Shown: piece by piece, positions 8,584 to 17,897 of the stretch | Layout of the letters: every line of letters begins with the position of its first letter | Numbering within the stretch: the stretch's first letter is position 1 | Assembly (NCBI GenBank): GCA_037447605.1 | Contig: CM074810.1 | Span: 2,700,796-2,732,887 of the forward strand | From: Zygnema circumcarinatum | Taxonomy: Eukaryota; Streptophyta; Zygnematophyceae; Zygnematales; Zygnemataceae | DNA: 32,092 nt | Direction of reading: 5' to 3' | Position numbers and translations under genes: made by a program | Notes under the pieces: generated by a model | Databases searched by the model: none | What the model was told of the DNA's origin: nothing | The model's input: only the letters and a program-made list of their open reading frames with translations

Positions 8584-10133
8584 GCCGCTCCGCCCGCAAC
8601 CTCTCCCGCCCCAAAACCTCTCTCCCACGTCAGAAGCTCCCGCAACCGACCCATCCCAACCCGCCACGTGTTCCTGCCTCCTCTTCCCCTTCGCCACGTG
8701 TCCCTCCCTCCTCTTCTCCCCCTCTGCCACGTGTCCCCTCTCCCACTCCCGCAGCCCTGGCTCCCTCCGCCCTCATTCCCGGCCTCCCCCACGAAGTCGC
8801 GCTCAAATGCTTAGCGCGAATTCCCTTTGTTTTTCGGAGCTCTGCTCGGCAGACCTGCCGGGCATGGAGGGAGGCTCTCACTTCGCAAGAGCTTCACCAA
8901 ATAAGGGGGGGAGCGAGCCTTTTCAGGGAACTCCTAGTGGTTTCCATGGGCCAGATTCACATCGAGGGGAAGCTTTATATAGGGTTCAAGGTCCTGGATG
9001 TGGGGCTGAGGGAGAGCTGCTCTCTGCCCCCTCTCCCGGTGTGGGAGGTGGGCTACTTTAACACCTTTGCAGGGTATGCTTGTGTGGGGGTTGGGGAATT
9101 TCTAGTCCTTGTGGGGGGGGGCGAGTTTTGCTCTGTGGACTCCGGAGAGATTTGGAGGAATTTGTTCAGAGGGGGGTGGGCCTTTGATACGGTGAAATAT
9201 GTTTGGACCCGGCTGCCCGAAATGGAATTTTTGCGAATTCATCCCGCGGTGGGGGTGACGGAGGAGAGGGAGGAGGTGGTGCTGGCGGGCAGCGAAGGCG
9301 TGGGAGGAGTTCGGGCAGTCGAAATTTTTAATCTTAAAAATTGGGTCTGGAGGAGGGGCCGGGACGCGCCGGAGGAGTCGTGGCAGACCTCGGGGGGGGC
9401 CTACGTGGCAGGGGGAAGCCTCCACGTCATCCAGAACGTGATTGGCCGATCGGGGATGAGTCAGCGAGCACACGTGTACGAGTTAGCGGCTGACACGTGG
9501 CACACGGTGGAGCCTTTTGCTGCCACGCAGGCAGCAGCGCTCCAGGTCATCCAATCAGTGGCCAGGCTCGGCGCTGACGTGTACGCAATCGCAAAGACGC
9601 AGTTCCATGGAACGCATCCCGCCATGGCGACGACCAATTGGGCGGCGACACTTGTCAAGCACAACGCTGTGAAGGGGCAGTGGGAGCACATAGAACTGCT
9701 GCCGATTCCGCAGCATAAGGACCCCCCGCTGCACCAGCTTTGGGGCCAAAATTTTGGCCTTTTTGCGGTGGAGGGAGAGAGGCTGTGTGTGGTAGAGGCG
9801 CCGCTGGGGGAGGAGGGAGAGGTGGAGGGAGGGAGCAAGCTGAAGGGCTGTCTCCTGCACGTGTTGAAGTTCGGGGAGGGAGGGAGGGAGGCAGGGAGGG
9901 AGGCAGGGAGGGAGGCAGGGAGGGAGGCAGGGAGGGAGGCAGGGAGGGAGGGAGGGAGGCAGGGAGGGAGGCAGGGAGGGAGGCAGAGAGGGAGGCGGAG
10001 AGGGAGGGAAGGAGGGAGGGAATCCAGGCGGCGGTGTGGGAGAGGCGCGCGGAGCGGTTGGGGGGCAACTGCGGGAGGCCGGTGGGAGCAGTGCTGGAGG
10101 TTTGAGGAGGATTCAAGGGTTCAGAGGAATTAG
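8580..10133 (+). CDS. F-box/kelch-repeat protein (copy B), repeat-extended C-terminus
   Basis: This intronless frame of 517 residues is paralogous to copy A. The N-terminal ~64 residues are Pro/Ser/Arg-rich, with three PRVP-type repeats. The F-box starts LIPGLPHEVALKCLARIPF (about residues 65-102). Kelch-like motifs follow (FLVLVGGGEF, WAFDTVKYVWTRLPEM, YELAADTWHTVEPFA). As in copy A, an SCF substrate-adaptor role is inferred from the family. The two proteins align to the conserved LLHVL near residue 430. Beyond that, copy B runs into a GGGAGGGAGGCA array, giving GREAGREAGRE peptides and a basic tail. A C-terminus resembling that of copy A (PVGAVLEV then stop at 10103-10105, against PIGAILRA) is present in another frame, so the tail looks like the result of a repeat-length frameshift. 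The true stop may be 10105 or 10133. Confidence 0.84.
   Translation: MSRSARNLSRPKTSLPRQKLPQPTHPNPPRVPASSSPSPRVPPSSSPPLPRVPSPTPAALAPSALIPGLPHEVALKCLARIPFVFRSSARQTCRAWREALTSQELHQIRGGASLFRELLVVSMGQIHIEGKLYIGFKVLDVGLRESCSLPPLPVWEVGYFNTFAGYACVGVGEFLVLVGGGEFCSVDSGEIWRNLFRGGWAFDTVKYVWTRLPEMEFLRIHPAVGVTEEREEVVLAGSEGVGGVRAVEIFNLKNWVWRRGRDAPEESWQTSGGAYVAGGSLHVIQNVIGRSGMSQRAHVYELAADTWHTVEPFAATQAAALQVIQSVARLGADVYAIAKTQFHGTHPAMATTNWAATLVKHNAVKGQWEHIELLPIPQHKDPPLHQLWGQNFGLFAVEGERLCVVEAPLGEEGEVEGGSKLKGCLLHVLKFGEGGREAGREAGREAGREAGREAGREGGRQGGRQGGRQRGRRRGREGGRESRRRCGRGARSGWGATAGGRWEQCWRFEEDSRVQRN
9872..10020 (+). repeat. GGGA/GGGAGGGAGGCA array inside gene B
   Basis: Tandem GGGAGGGAGGCA (12 bp) and GGGA (4 bp) units lie within the 3' end of F-box gene B. 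The 12-bp unit keeps frame but 4-bp gains or losses do not, which can explain the altered C-terminal frame. The homologous part of copy A has no such array. Confidence 0.9.
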
Positions 10134-10336
10134 GGTTTGAGTGAACTTTAGGGTTCTAGATGAACTGTATAGAGACTGGTCTGAGAACAGTGCTACCTTC
10201 TGCCGACACGTGGCAGTGTGCAGCATGCTCTCAGAGAGCTCGACGTAGGAGCTATTAGGGTTCAAATGTAGGACGGAGAGGCGAGGAGGGGGTAATATAG
10301 GAGTAATTTTGTAGGTAATAGAGAGAAAGGTACGCG

Positions 10337-10388
10337 CACACTTCTCTGACTTCTCACTTCGCGAAGTGAAGAAGCACAGAGAAGTGTG
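10337..10388. repeat. Near-perfect hairpin 3' of gene B
   Basis: The outer arms CACACTTCTCTG (10337-10348) and CAGAGAAGTGTG (10377-10388) pair perfectly over 12 bp. The centre is the 14-bp palindrome CACTTCGCGAAGTG (10355-10368), flanked by further complementary bases with a one-base bulge. It lies about 200 bases past the stop of gene B, so it may fall in its 3' UTR. Function is unknown. Confidence 0.75.
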
Positions 10389-10519
10389 TTGTCGAAGTAG
10401 GCAGAGAGGGAGCCCGTTCGAAGGAGAAAGGGCGACCAGAGGATTTAGGGTTTCAGCGTGCCAGGGTTTAGGGTTTAGCAGGGGCATGCTCGCAGTTCTG
10501 GCTGTGTGCAGACTGCGTT

Positions 10520-10523
<4 letters not shown>

Positions 10524-10611
<88 letters not shown>
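10524..10611. repeat. (GA)n microsatellite
   Basis: An uninterrupted GA dinucleotide array of about 44 units, with no coding content. Confidence 0.97.
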
Positions 10612-10612
<1 letters not shown>

Positions 10613-11929
10613 CGTTCCGATGTTTTGACGCATATTTTTTTTTTCCGCATATTGGAGCGGTGGAGGGAAAAGGGGGGGGGGGTACGTTACGTCACGTCAC
10701 ATGATGGCGCACCACATAATGTCATGTCACGTGGCCATAAGGAGGGTCACGGATGGGGTCGTTCTTTCTAATGGAAAAACGCTCATGCTCATGTTGCACA
10801 TGCTGTGGTTCGTCCAAAGCGGCGCTAGGGAACATGACTATGTGGTTCTGCTTGAAGGAGCCCTTTAGCTCGTCCTTCGGTTTTTTGGTTTCCTTTTCAT
10901 GTTGGGTTTGTTTGTTTGTTGTAATGTGAAGGTGTTAATGTCATGAGATCCATGCCATGTCATTGTTCAACAACACAACGAGAAATCACTACGACGTGAA
11001 CAATGAACAACAACATCTTATTCGTCCATGACATTGAGCAACAACTACTGTACCTTTACTGTACAGTACCATAATTTTGTCCGCAGGATTCGTACATTGT
11101 ACGGAAATTTTGGTTCCTTTTGAAAGGTAGCACGTGAGGAGTCAACTTGGCAACATGCGGCTCTGACACGTGTCAGGCTGCCGCCCGCTGCCCCGCAAGA
11201 TGCGCATGTAGGATGTCGGTGCTGACATTTTTTTGTCCGGTAGTGCCGCAGTGCCGCGCTGGACGCTTCCGGGCAGCGACGACATTTTTCTCCGCCAGGA
11301 AAACGGTCAGGCCAAAAAAATGAACGTCCGTACAAGGGAATCATCCTGCTACGGACCTCTGACTGAACTGGATGACATAGAATGGTAGATTCTATGTTCC
11401 ACCCATGTGAGCAAATTGCTTCCGAGCCTGTTCCGGACAAAATGCTACAAACCCGTACCACGTCTGGACAAACAAACATATCTGTGTTTTGTCGTTTAGT
11501 GACAATAGAGTCCGCCGACTGCCAGCTGTCGTATACTGTAGCTTTTCCAGATTTTGTCGTAAATGGCTGAGCCACACGTCAGCCTCCCATTGGTCTTGCC
11601 GCCAGCGTGCGAACAAAAGACCAATCATCAGTCTCGTGGACTTTTTTGTCGCCTTGCTAATACACTAGTGCCGTACGCTTTTCGTACACCAGTCGCGTCC
11701 GCGTTGGCAGGCGACGTGGCACCGACCACCCCTTGCCCAACAGGGCCGCCGTAATCCGATCCGAAGGCGGTCTCTCAGGTCGGTGGCCGTCGGCGCCTGT
11801 CGGTGCCTTATGTCGGCGTGCGTCGGTGCATTTTGTCCGCGACTCCGATCCCGTCGGTGGCTGATTGGCGGAGAGCCACAGATTGCGACCTCGCTTCTTT
11901 CAATGCGTCAGCCGGAGATCGCGGCTCAG

Positions 11930-12418
11930 GGCCAGTTTCCATCAGCCCGTTATTCCGACGTGGCGTCGTAATGGACGACGACCCATGGGTTCCATCAGGC
12001 CGTTTCCACCAACGTGGCGCCGACGTGGCTGCCACGTGGTAACGAGGCCCCGTTCCCCAGGACGGTCCGAAAAAGGTGGTGTAACGCCATTACGACCATT
12101 CGCGTGCCGCCACGTGGCTACCAAAGATACGCCAGCGTGCGACTGCCACGTTGGCTGGAAGCCGTCAACGCTCGGTGACCGCCGGTCGTGGTCGCAGGTC
12201 GCAACAATCCTCCTCGCCTCCTGCAAACCCTAAAAAATTGTCGACGGTGACGCGCGTACGGTAACCGCGGTGGGCCACGGCGGACGCTTCAAATCGTGCA
12301 CGTGGCGATCGCTGATTGGAAAACGGCGTTTTGATGGAACTCGTCATTTTATCGGCAAAACGGCGTCCTACGTGGACCGTAATGAGCTCGTTACGAAACG
12401 GGCTGATGGAAACTGGCC
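11930..12418. mobile_element. Tourist-like MITE with 22-bp TIR
   Basis: The first 22 bases (GGCCAGTTTCCATCAGCCCG, then TT) are the exact reverse complement of the last 22 (12397-12418). The direct repeat CTCAG flanks both sides (11925-11929 and 12419-12423). Counting the shared G/C into the ends gives TIRs beginning GGGCCAG and a 3-bp TCA duplication, the usual length for PIF/Harbinger (Tourist) elements, whose ends also commonly begin GGCCAG or GGG. The 489-bp interior has no transposase frame and carries several ACGTGG boxes. A partial copy of the TIR motif (TTCCATCAGgCCGTTTCC) lies near 11990. Confidence 0.82.
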
Positions 12419-12423
12419 CTCAG

Positions 12424-12992
12424 ATGCGTCCAAGTGAACCATGGTACAACAAAATCCGTTGACTTAAAAATGGACAGGTTGGGTTGACTAGAGAACGTGG
12501 ATGTTTCTCAGCCTCTCATTGACGGGTGCCCGTTCCCCGAAATCTGGCTTGCCGTCGGATTTGTCGTAAGTGGCTGTCGAGTAAAAAGCGCCAAAAACCA
12601 GCCGTTGGATGCATTGGCGGTGGGTTCTGGCATTGTTGGCCACCGGGTTGTCCGGTGTCTCATGCTGACATCCAATGACGCCATTAATTTTGTCGTGACG
12701 CAGTAAAAAAATTGTCTGGAATTGGTCAACGGCCGTTGGACACATGGCAAATCCTTGTGATCTGATTGGAGGAGTCAGGTGGTTTTTGTCTGTTTAAAAC
12801 AAACGACACATGCGAAAAGGGAAGAGAAAGAATTCTCTTCGAAAGTTTTTTTCATCGACTAAGACTAGAACTTTAACGGTGCGTCCGTACAACGCGGAAC
12901 TGCCTAACAGCAACTGCTAAGTGGCACACGGAGCCAGTCAGCTTTTAGAGTTTTCAGTACTTTTTCCAAAATAAGAAAATTGGGTACAAGGG
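12424..12992. other. Intergenic sequence 3' of BASS
   Basis: No gene is supported. TTTTGTCGT-type words occur at about 12560 and 12690, each followed within about 15 bases by an AGTAAAAA-type word. This is the 3' flank of the leftward BASS gene. Confidence 0.5.
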
Positions 12993-15382
12993 TCAATCAT
13001 CGGATGCCACGTCAGCCCTACTGATCCCTCCCCCTGCCGGCGTGGCACCATCAGGAGGCGCCACGTGGCGCCAATACGCAGCCAGAGTGCTCCCCATAAT
13101 GTTCATGACAACGGCTGAGAGGGCGGCGGGCAGCGCGGCGAGAGGCGAAAAAAAATGTTGGGAGGCCAGAACGACCCCGAGAGAAGAATTTTGCATGCCC
13201 ACCTGGCGGCGCGCCATTGGCCGAGAGGAATTCGGTCAGCCTCCGAAAAAAAACGAGGAGAAAAAAAATTCCTTTTTTTTTTTTTTGGGCGTATGAGATT
13301 TGTATATGGGCGAGGTACATTGCGATGGGAACTCTTTGAAAGTAATTTTAAGAAATACAAGAAATAGAAAAAAAATTGAGAAAAAAGGTCTCACCTCGAT
13401 CGAGACGGCTCGTCTTTGGGGCTCCTCGAAGCCGGCAATGGCTGAAACGACGTACCTAAATAGTCGCCAAAAAGTGGGAAAAAACAAAAATGTCAAAATT
13501 AACGAAAGGTGGTTTAGCATCCAGATTTTCTCGATGAGAGGGGCTAAACGTGAGATTACTTTATGAACAGAAACGTAAATTATGAGCATTTTATAATATT
13601 TAGGTTCCCTGAAACGAGGGGGAGGGGGAGGGGGAGGGGGAGGGGGAGGGAGGGAGGGAGGGAGGGGGAGGGGGGAGGGAGGGAGGGAGGGAGGGAGGGG
13701 GAGGGGGAGGGAGGGAGGGAGGGAGGGAGGGAGGGAGGGAGGAGGAGGGAGGAGGGAGGGGGAGGGGGAGGGAGGGAGGGAGGGAGGGAGGGGGAGGGGG
13801 AGGGAGGGAGGGAGGGAGGGAGGGAGGGAGGGAGGGAGGGAGGGAGGGAGGGAGGGAGGGAGGGAGGGAGGGAGGGAGGGAGGGAGGGAGGGAGGGAGGG
13901 AGGGGGGGAGGGGAATACCCGAGCACAAAGCCCCCTGCATGCAGCAGTAGCACTGCGAGCAGCACATGGAAAAGCAGCTCCAAATTCAGTTCCGTGTTTC
14001 CTTGTGAATACGAGGACACAAATGTACGGATATTTGCGGAAAAAACACTGCGCCCCAAAAATCAAAAAGCGCAATAACGACAGCACGCAATTGGTGAAAC
14101 TTTAAAAGGTAATATTTGCTTCCGCGAATGAGGGAAGGGCTGAAGCTGCCCCAAAAATCCGACTCAGGTTTGAATCCTGCAAACAGGAAAATGCGGCAAA
14201 ATTATTCCAACTTTAAAGATTTTATCTTTTTCATCCCAATTTCTTAAAACTGAAACTTTGGCTTGTTCGCAAATGGGGCCTCCAAATACGAAAAGTCGGA
14301 GGTTTTACCTGCAGCAGAGGAGGGAGGAGGTCAGCACCGCTACAAGGGGTGCAAATGGGGTAAACCGCGCTACAGGTTTGGGAAATCTTGATTGTAGCCA
14401 CGTCCCCAACAGCACTGGGAGCACCACCACCTGCATTGAAAATAAAAAAGATAAATAAATAAACAAATAAATAAATAAGCTGCAGTAAACGAACGACAAG
14501 AAAATATTTCGGCTGGACTCCCTCCTTTCGAACCCTGCTGTCAAGAAAGAGTACTGCGCTAACGGGCACAAGATGGGAGGACGCGCCTGCAGAGTACTGA
14601 TTCCGAGTCCGAGCGCGTCCACGGGCACGTACGCGCCCGCCAACGCGGTGGTGAGGAGGGGCGTCATCAGGACCGCGCCGAGGGTGGCGCAGACCGTCAT
14701 CACTACGGACAAGGGAACATCACCGTATGCGATGTATGTCACCTGCATCACATGATGTCATGCCAGGTCGTGTCGTGTCGTGTCATGTGATCTGATGCCA
14801 TGTCATGTCCTGTCCTTCATGTCATGTGATGTCCTTCATGTGATGTGATGTCATGTGATGTCATGTCCTGTCCTTCATGTCATGTGATGTCCTTCATGTG
14901 ATGTGATGTCATGTGATGTCATGTCATGTCCTTCATGTCATGTGATGTCATTTGAAGTCATGTCATATCCTTCATGTCATGTCATGTCATTCCTTTCATG
15001 TGATTGTGACATGTCATCGATGGTGGGGGGGGTGATGCTCGGGGTGGGGGGTGGGGGGTGGGTGGATCGGGGGAAGAGACTGAGAGGGGAGGAAGGTTTA
15101 GAACAAGATAGTGAGGGAGGAGAGGGGGAGGGGAATGGAGGGGTGAGAGAGAGGTGAGGGGGGGGATGGCGAGAGGAAAGGAGCGGAGAGAGCGGGATAG
15201 AGGAGAGGAGGGAGAGTGGGAACGGAAAGTGGCGGAAAAAAAAAAGTTGGAAGGAGGGGGAGAAGAGAAGGGAGGGAGTGCGAGGGGCAGGGGAGGAGAG
15301 AATGACAGTGGGACGATGATAGCGAGGGCATAGTGGAAGGGCAAAGAAGGAGGGTTTCACAAACCCTAACTGGAAACACTGC

Positions 15383-15418
<36 letters not shown>

Positions 15419-17011
15419 GAAAAAAAATAAGAAGAGGAGGACAATTGAAGGTGCTGGAGATTTAGGGTAAAGGAGAAAGGCGCGGGTCCTGACCACGTTG
15501 GAGGCGGTGCCACCTGGACAGGCGGAGAGGAGGATGAGGCCGGCGGAGAGGTCGGGAGGGAGGTGGAACACGCGGGAGGAGAGGAGGCCCAGGAGGGGCA
15601 TCAGGCCGTACTGCGCAGCGCAGCCAAACAGAACCTGGAGGGAGGGAGGGAGGGTGGTAGAGAGGGAGGGAGAGAGGGAGGAAGGGAGGGAGCGAGGGAG
15701 GAGTGAGGGAGAGCGAGAGGTAGAGGGAGAAGAGGAGGGGAGGGGGAAGGAGAGGGAGGAGGGGAAGGAAATGGGGGACGGAGATTGGAGGGGAAGCGAG
15801 GTTGAGGGAGAGCGAGGACGGAGAGTAGGAGAGGGAGAGGGAGAGAGAAGAGGGAGATGGAAGGATTTGGCAAGGGCGGAGGGGGGGAGAAGTGGGGAAA
15901 GGAGGAGTGTAAAAAATCCCAAACAATGCACCACTCGTACGGTAACCCCACCCCTAACCCTAACCTTAACTTATCCAAAACCAAAAACTCTCATACCCCA
16001 ACTGAATTGACCTAAAACCCTAGAACTTGAACCGAGCATGAATGTGACCGTTATCCAAGACCCTAAACCCTAAACCACCAACCCTCAACCTTAAACCTAA
16101 ACCCTAAACCATACACCCTCAACCCTCAACCTACACCCTAAACCTTAGACCCTACACCCTACACCTTCAAACTTAAACCCTAAACCCTTAACCCTCAACA
16201 CTAAACCCTAAACTCTACACCCAATCCTAAACCCTACACCCTTAAACCTTAAACCCTAAAGCCTCAACCCTAAACCCTTAATCTTCAACATTAAACCCTT
16301 AACCCTCAACCCATAACCTTTAACCCTAAACCCTACACCCTACAACCTAGACCTTAAACCCTAAATCCTCAACCCTAAACCCTACACCCTAAACCTACAA
16401 TATCGACCCTAAACCCTCAACCCTAGACCATCAGCCCTAAACCCTTAACTCTACACCCTTAACCCTCCACCCTGAACCCTAAACCCTCAACCCTAAAACC
16501 TAAACCTTACACTCTCAACTCGACACCCTAAGCCCTCCACCCTGAACCCTAACCCCCCGAGCGCCCTCCGTACCGCCTTTGGCCGCTTGAGCACGACCGC
16601 CATGAGGTCGGCGAGCTCCAACGTGAGGCCCATGGCGAGCATGATGGCGCCCAGCGCCGCACTGTACGACGCGGGGCCCATCCGTACGAACCATCCGTAC
16701 GCATCAGGGTTCAGGACCGCCACGACAGCGCCGACTGTCACGTAGACGGGGTAAAACCCTGCCGCCTTGTCCAGCAGGTCAGCGCGAGCGCGGGGGGAGC
16801 GACACGTGGCGGGGCGGTAGGGTTTAGGTTTAGGGTTAGGGTTAGGGTGGCTGGCGGGAGAGAGTGCCACGTGGAGGGAGTGGGAGAAGCCACGTCGCGC
16901 GAAGGTGAGGGTGGGAGATAGGGACTGACGTGGGAGGAGGAAGGGGTGGGCATGGAGGGAGGAGACGGTAGGGTTTAGGGCACGGGAGGGGTTCAGGGCG
17001 ACGGGCGCCAT
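12993..17011 (-). CDS. BASS: BASS-family plastid transporter, seven exons
   Basis: The exons in order are 17011-16574, 15634-15494, 14742-14587, 14430-14309, 14047-13919, 13455-13395 and 13202-12993, giving 418 residues. Residues 1 to about 65 are Ser/Arg/Pro-rich, as in a plastid transit peptide. The body carries family signatures: MLAMGLTLELADL, LILLSACPGGTASNVVTYIA, GAVLMTPLLTT, HAGGFVLGYVVSAIAGFEEP and VGMQNSSLGVVLASQHF, with about nine hydrophobic segments expected. Plant BASS proteins (bile acid:Na+ symporter fold) carry organic anions across the inner plastid envelope; the substrate cannot be read here, and the GMQNS motif suits the BASS1/3/5 side better than pyruvate-type BASS2. All junctions restore frame. 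Intron 3 uses a GC donor. An in-frame ATG at 17116 would add 35 low-complexity residues, so 17011 was preferred. The gene is divergent from DGAT3. Confidence 0.9.
13618..13917 (-). repeat. (CCCT)n array in BASS intron 5
   Basis: About 300 bases of GGGA/GGGGGA units on the plus strand, which is CCCT on the BASS sense strand. The array starts immediately after the donor at 13918 and fills most of the upstream part of the intron. Frames through it encode only SLPP or EGGR repeats. Confidence 0.95.
14431..14586 (-). other. GC-AG intron of BASS (intron 3), stop-free
   Basis: Between exon 3 (ending ISTLQ) and exon 4 (starting VVVLPVLLG) the only junction that gives the family sequence is CAG|GCGCGT to AATGCAG|GTG, a GC-AG intron. 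It is 156 bases (52 codons), has no stop in the BASS frame, and encodes a hydrophobic stretch including FVYCSLFIYLFIYLSFLF. Retention would therefore insert a possible extra membrane segment. Confidence 0.75.
14760..15010. repeat. TCATGTGATGTC repeats in BASS intron 2
   Basis: Short TGTCATG/TGATGTC words are organised into 58-bp units starting at 14816 and 14874, with a diverging third at 14932. The array begins a few bases from the acceptor of exon 3. No coding content. Confidence 0.85.
15940..16555. repeat. Degenerate telomere-type (CCCTAAA)n tract in BASS intron 1
   Basis: More than 600 bases of CCCTAAA, CCCTACA, CCCTCAA and related heptamers on the plus strand, so TTTAGGG-like on the BASS sense strand. 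It ends a few bases from the exon 1 donor at 16573. The heptamer is the plant-type telomere unit; the degeneracy and internal position argue for an old interstitial tract rather than a chromosome end. Confidence 0.9.
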
Positions 17012-17711
17012 GGGGCGGGAGGAAGGGGAGGGAGAGGGGGAGGGTAGGCAGAGGGGGGAGAGAGAGGGGGAGGGGGGGGAGGGATGGTCCTTGTCTATGT
17101 GACGCTTTTCAGCCATTGTTCAGTAACTGTTCAGTATCTGTTGACCGTTCAGCAGTTCGGACGATTCTAAACTGTTTCAAAATTTCGCCATGGAACGCTT
17201 CGGCTGCACTTGGGGTGTGTCAACCTTTGACTTGAGCTTTGATATTGCGCTTTTGGGCTGCTTGAAATGAGTACTTTTGAACTTCGCTTTTTAGCACGTA
17301 TTTCAAAGGTACTGTTACCAATTCTATTTTTCTGGGAAATGTCAAAGATTTCAAAGGTACATGGGAAACAACAACAACATGGAGAACCACGAGGACCGGA
17401 CCTCACAAAGAACATGACGGAAGGAGAAAGCCATGAGCGGAAACTTTGCTTCCATGCCCCAAAACAACAACAGCACGGCTCTAGAAGCTGCCCCGAAGGC
17501 CGCCGATAGGCCGTAATTTCATGGAACACCAAAGTTGTCAAGCCATCTGTTTAACAACTCTCATGGAGTGGTACATTGAACAACAAAGTGCCATGTAGAG
17601 TGCCACGTAGGATGCCACGCTTGCCCTAAATTGTCGTCCACGTCACCAGCCTCGAGTTCGCCTCGAGTCGGCCCCGCGAAAAGGCGCCTCTCGCACGAGC
17701 ACACCGACAAA

Positions 17712-17751
17712 CGCCAACGGTTGGTCGACAGGGAACGACCAACCGTTGGCG
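17712..17751. repeat. Perfect 16-bp hairpin with MYB-core arms
   Basis: CGCCAACGGTTGGTCG (17712-17727) and its exact reverse complement (17736-17751) are separated by the 8-base loop ACAGGGAA. Each arm contains the CCAACGGTTGG sequence, which includes the AACGG core of MYB/MSA sites. Confidence 0.85.
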
Positions 17752-17897
17752 CCTCGCGTGTCTTGTTGTGAGTGGTGGATAGAGTCACAGGACCAATGCA
17801 GAATGGTCACGTGGCAAATCCTGTACGGAAGTAAAGACGAAAGCGGTACTGCGCAAGTAGAATGGAACCCTAAAAATCTGAAAAGGTGCCTACCGTA

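Larger units (their letters stand above)
10134..11929. other. Intergenic region with hairpin, GA array and TTTTGTCGT words
   Basis: No gene is supported. Telomere-like TAGGGTTT words occur at 10128-10160 and 10440-10480, a 52-base hairpin lies at 10337-10388, and a pure GA array spans 10524-10611. From 11080 to 11860 the words TTTTGTCGT or TTTTGTCC recur, together with GTCGG-rich sequence at 11780-11830. A 176-codon frame on the minus strand (11045-11575) has no recognisable features and is not called. Confidence 0.5.

Noticed and set aside
11045-11575. 176-codon frame on the minus strand
   Set aside because: It overlaps recurrent noncoding words (TTTTGTCGT, CGTAC), has no recognisable motif, and no codon pattern distinguishes it from chance.
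14110-14180. Alternative BASS exon after exon 4 (a frame reading IFGAASALPSFAEANI)
   Set aside because: It has no GT donor before a stop. The exon starting at 14047 gives the family sequence LLFHVLLAVLLLHAGGFVLGY with proper phase.
14155-14185. tRNA B-box-like GGTTTGAATCC
   Set aside because: It lies within BASS intron 4 without a matching A box or cloverleaf.
15940-16555. Chromosome end
   Set aside because: The heptamers are degenerate and lie inside a BASS intron with coding exons on both sides, so it is an interstitial tract.
17012-17116. BASS start at the upstream ATG 17116
   Set aside because: It adds 35 residues that are mostly Ser-Pro repeats from the leader. The ATG at 17011 begins a more typical transit peptide. 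Not excluded.
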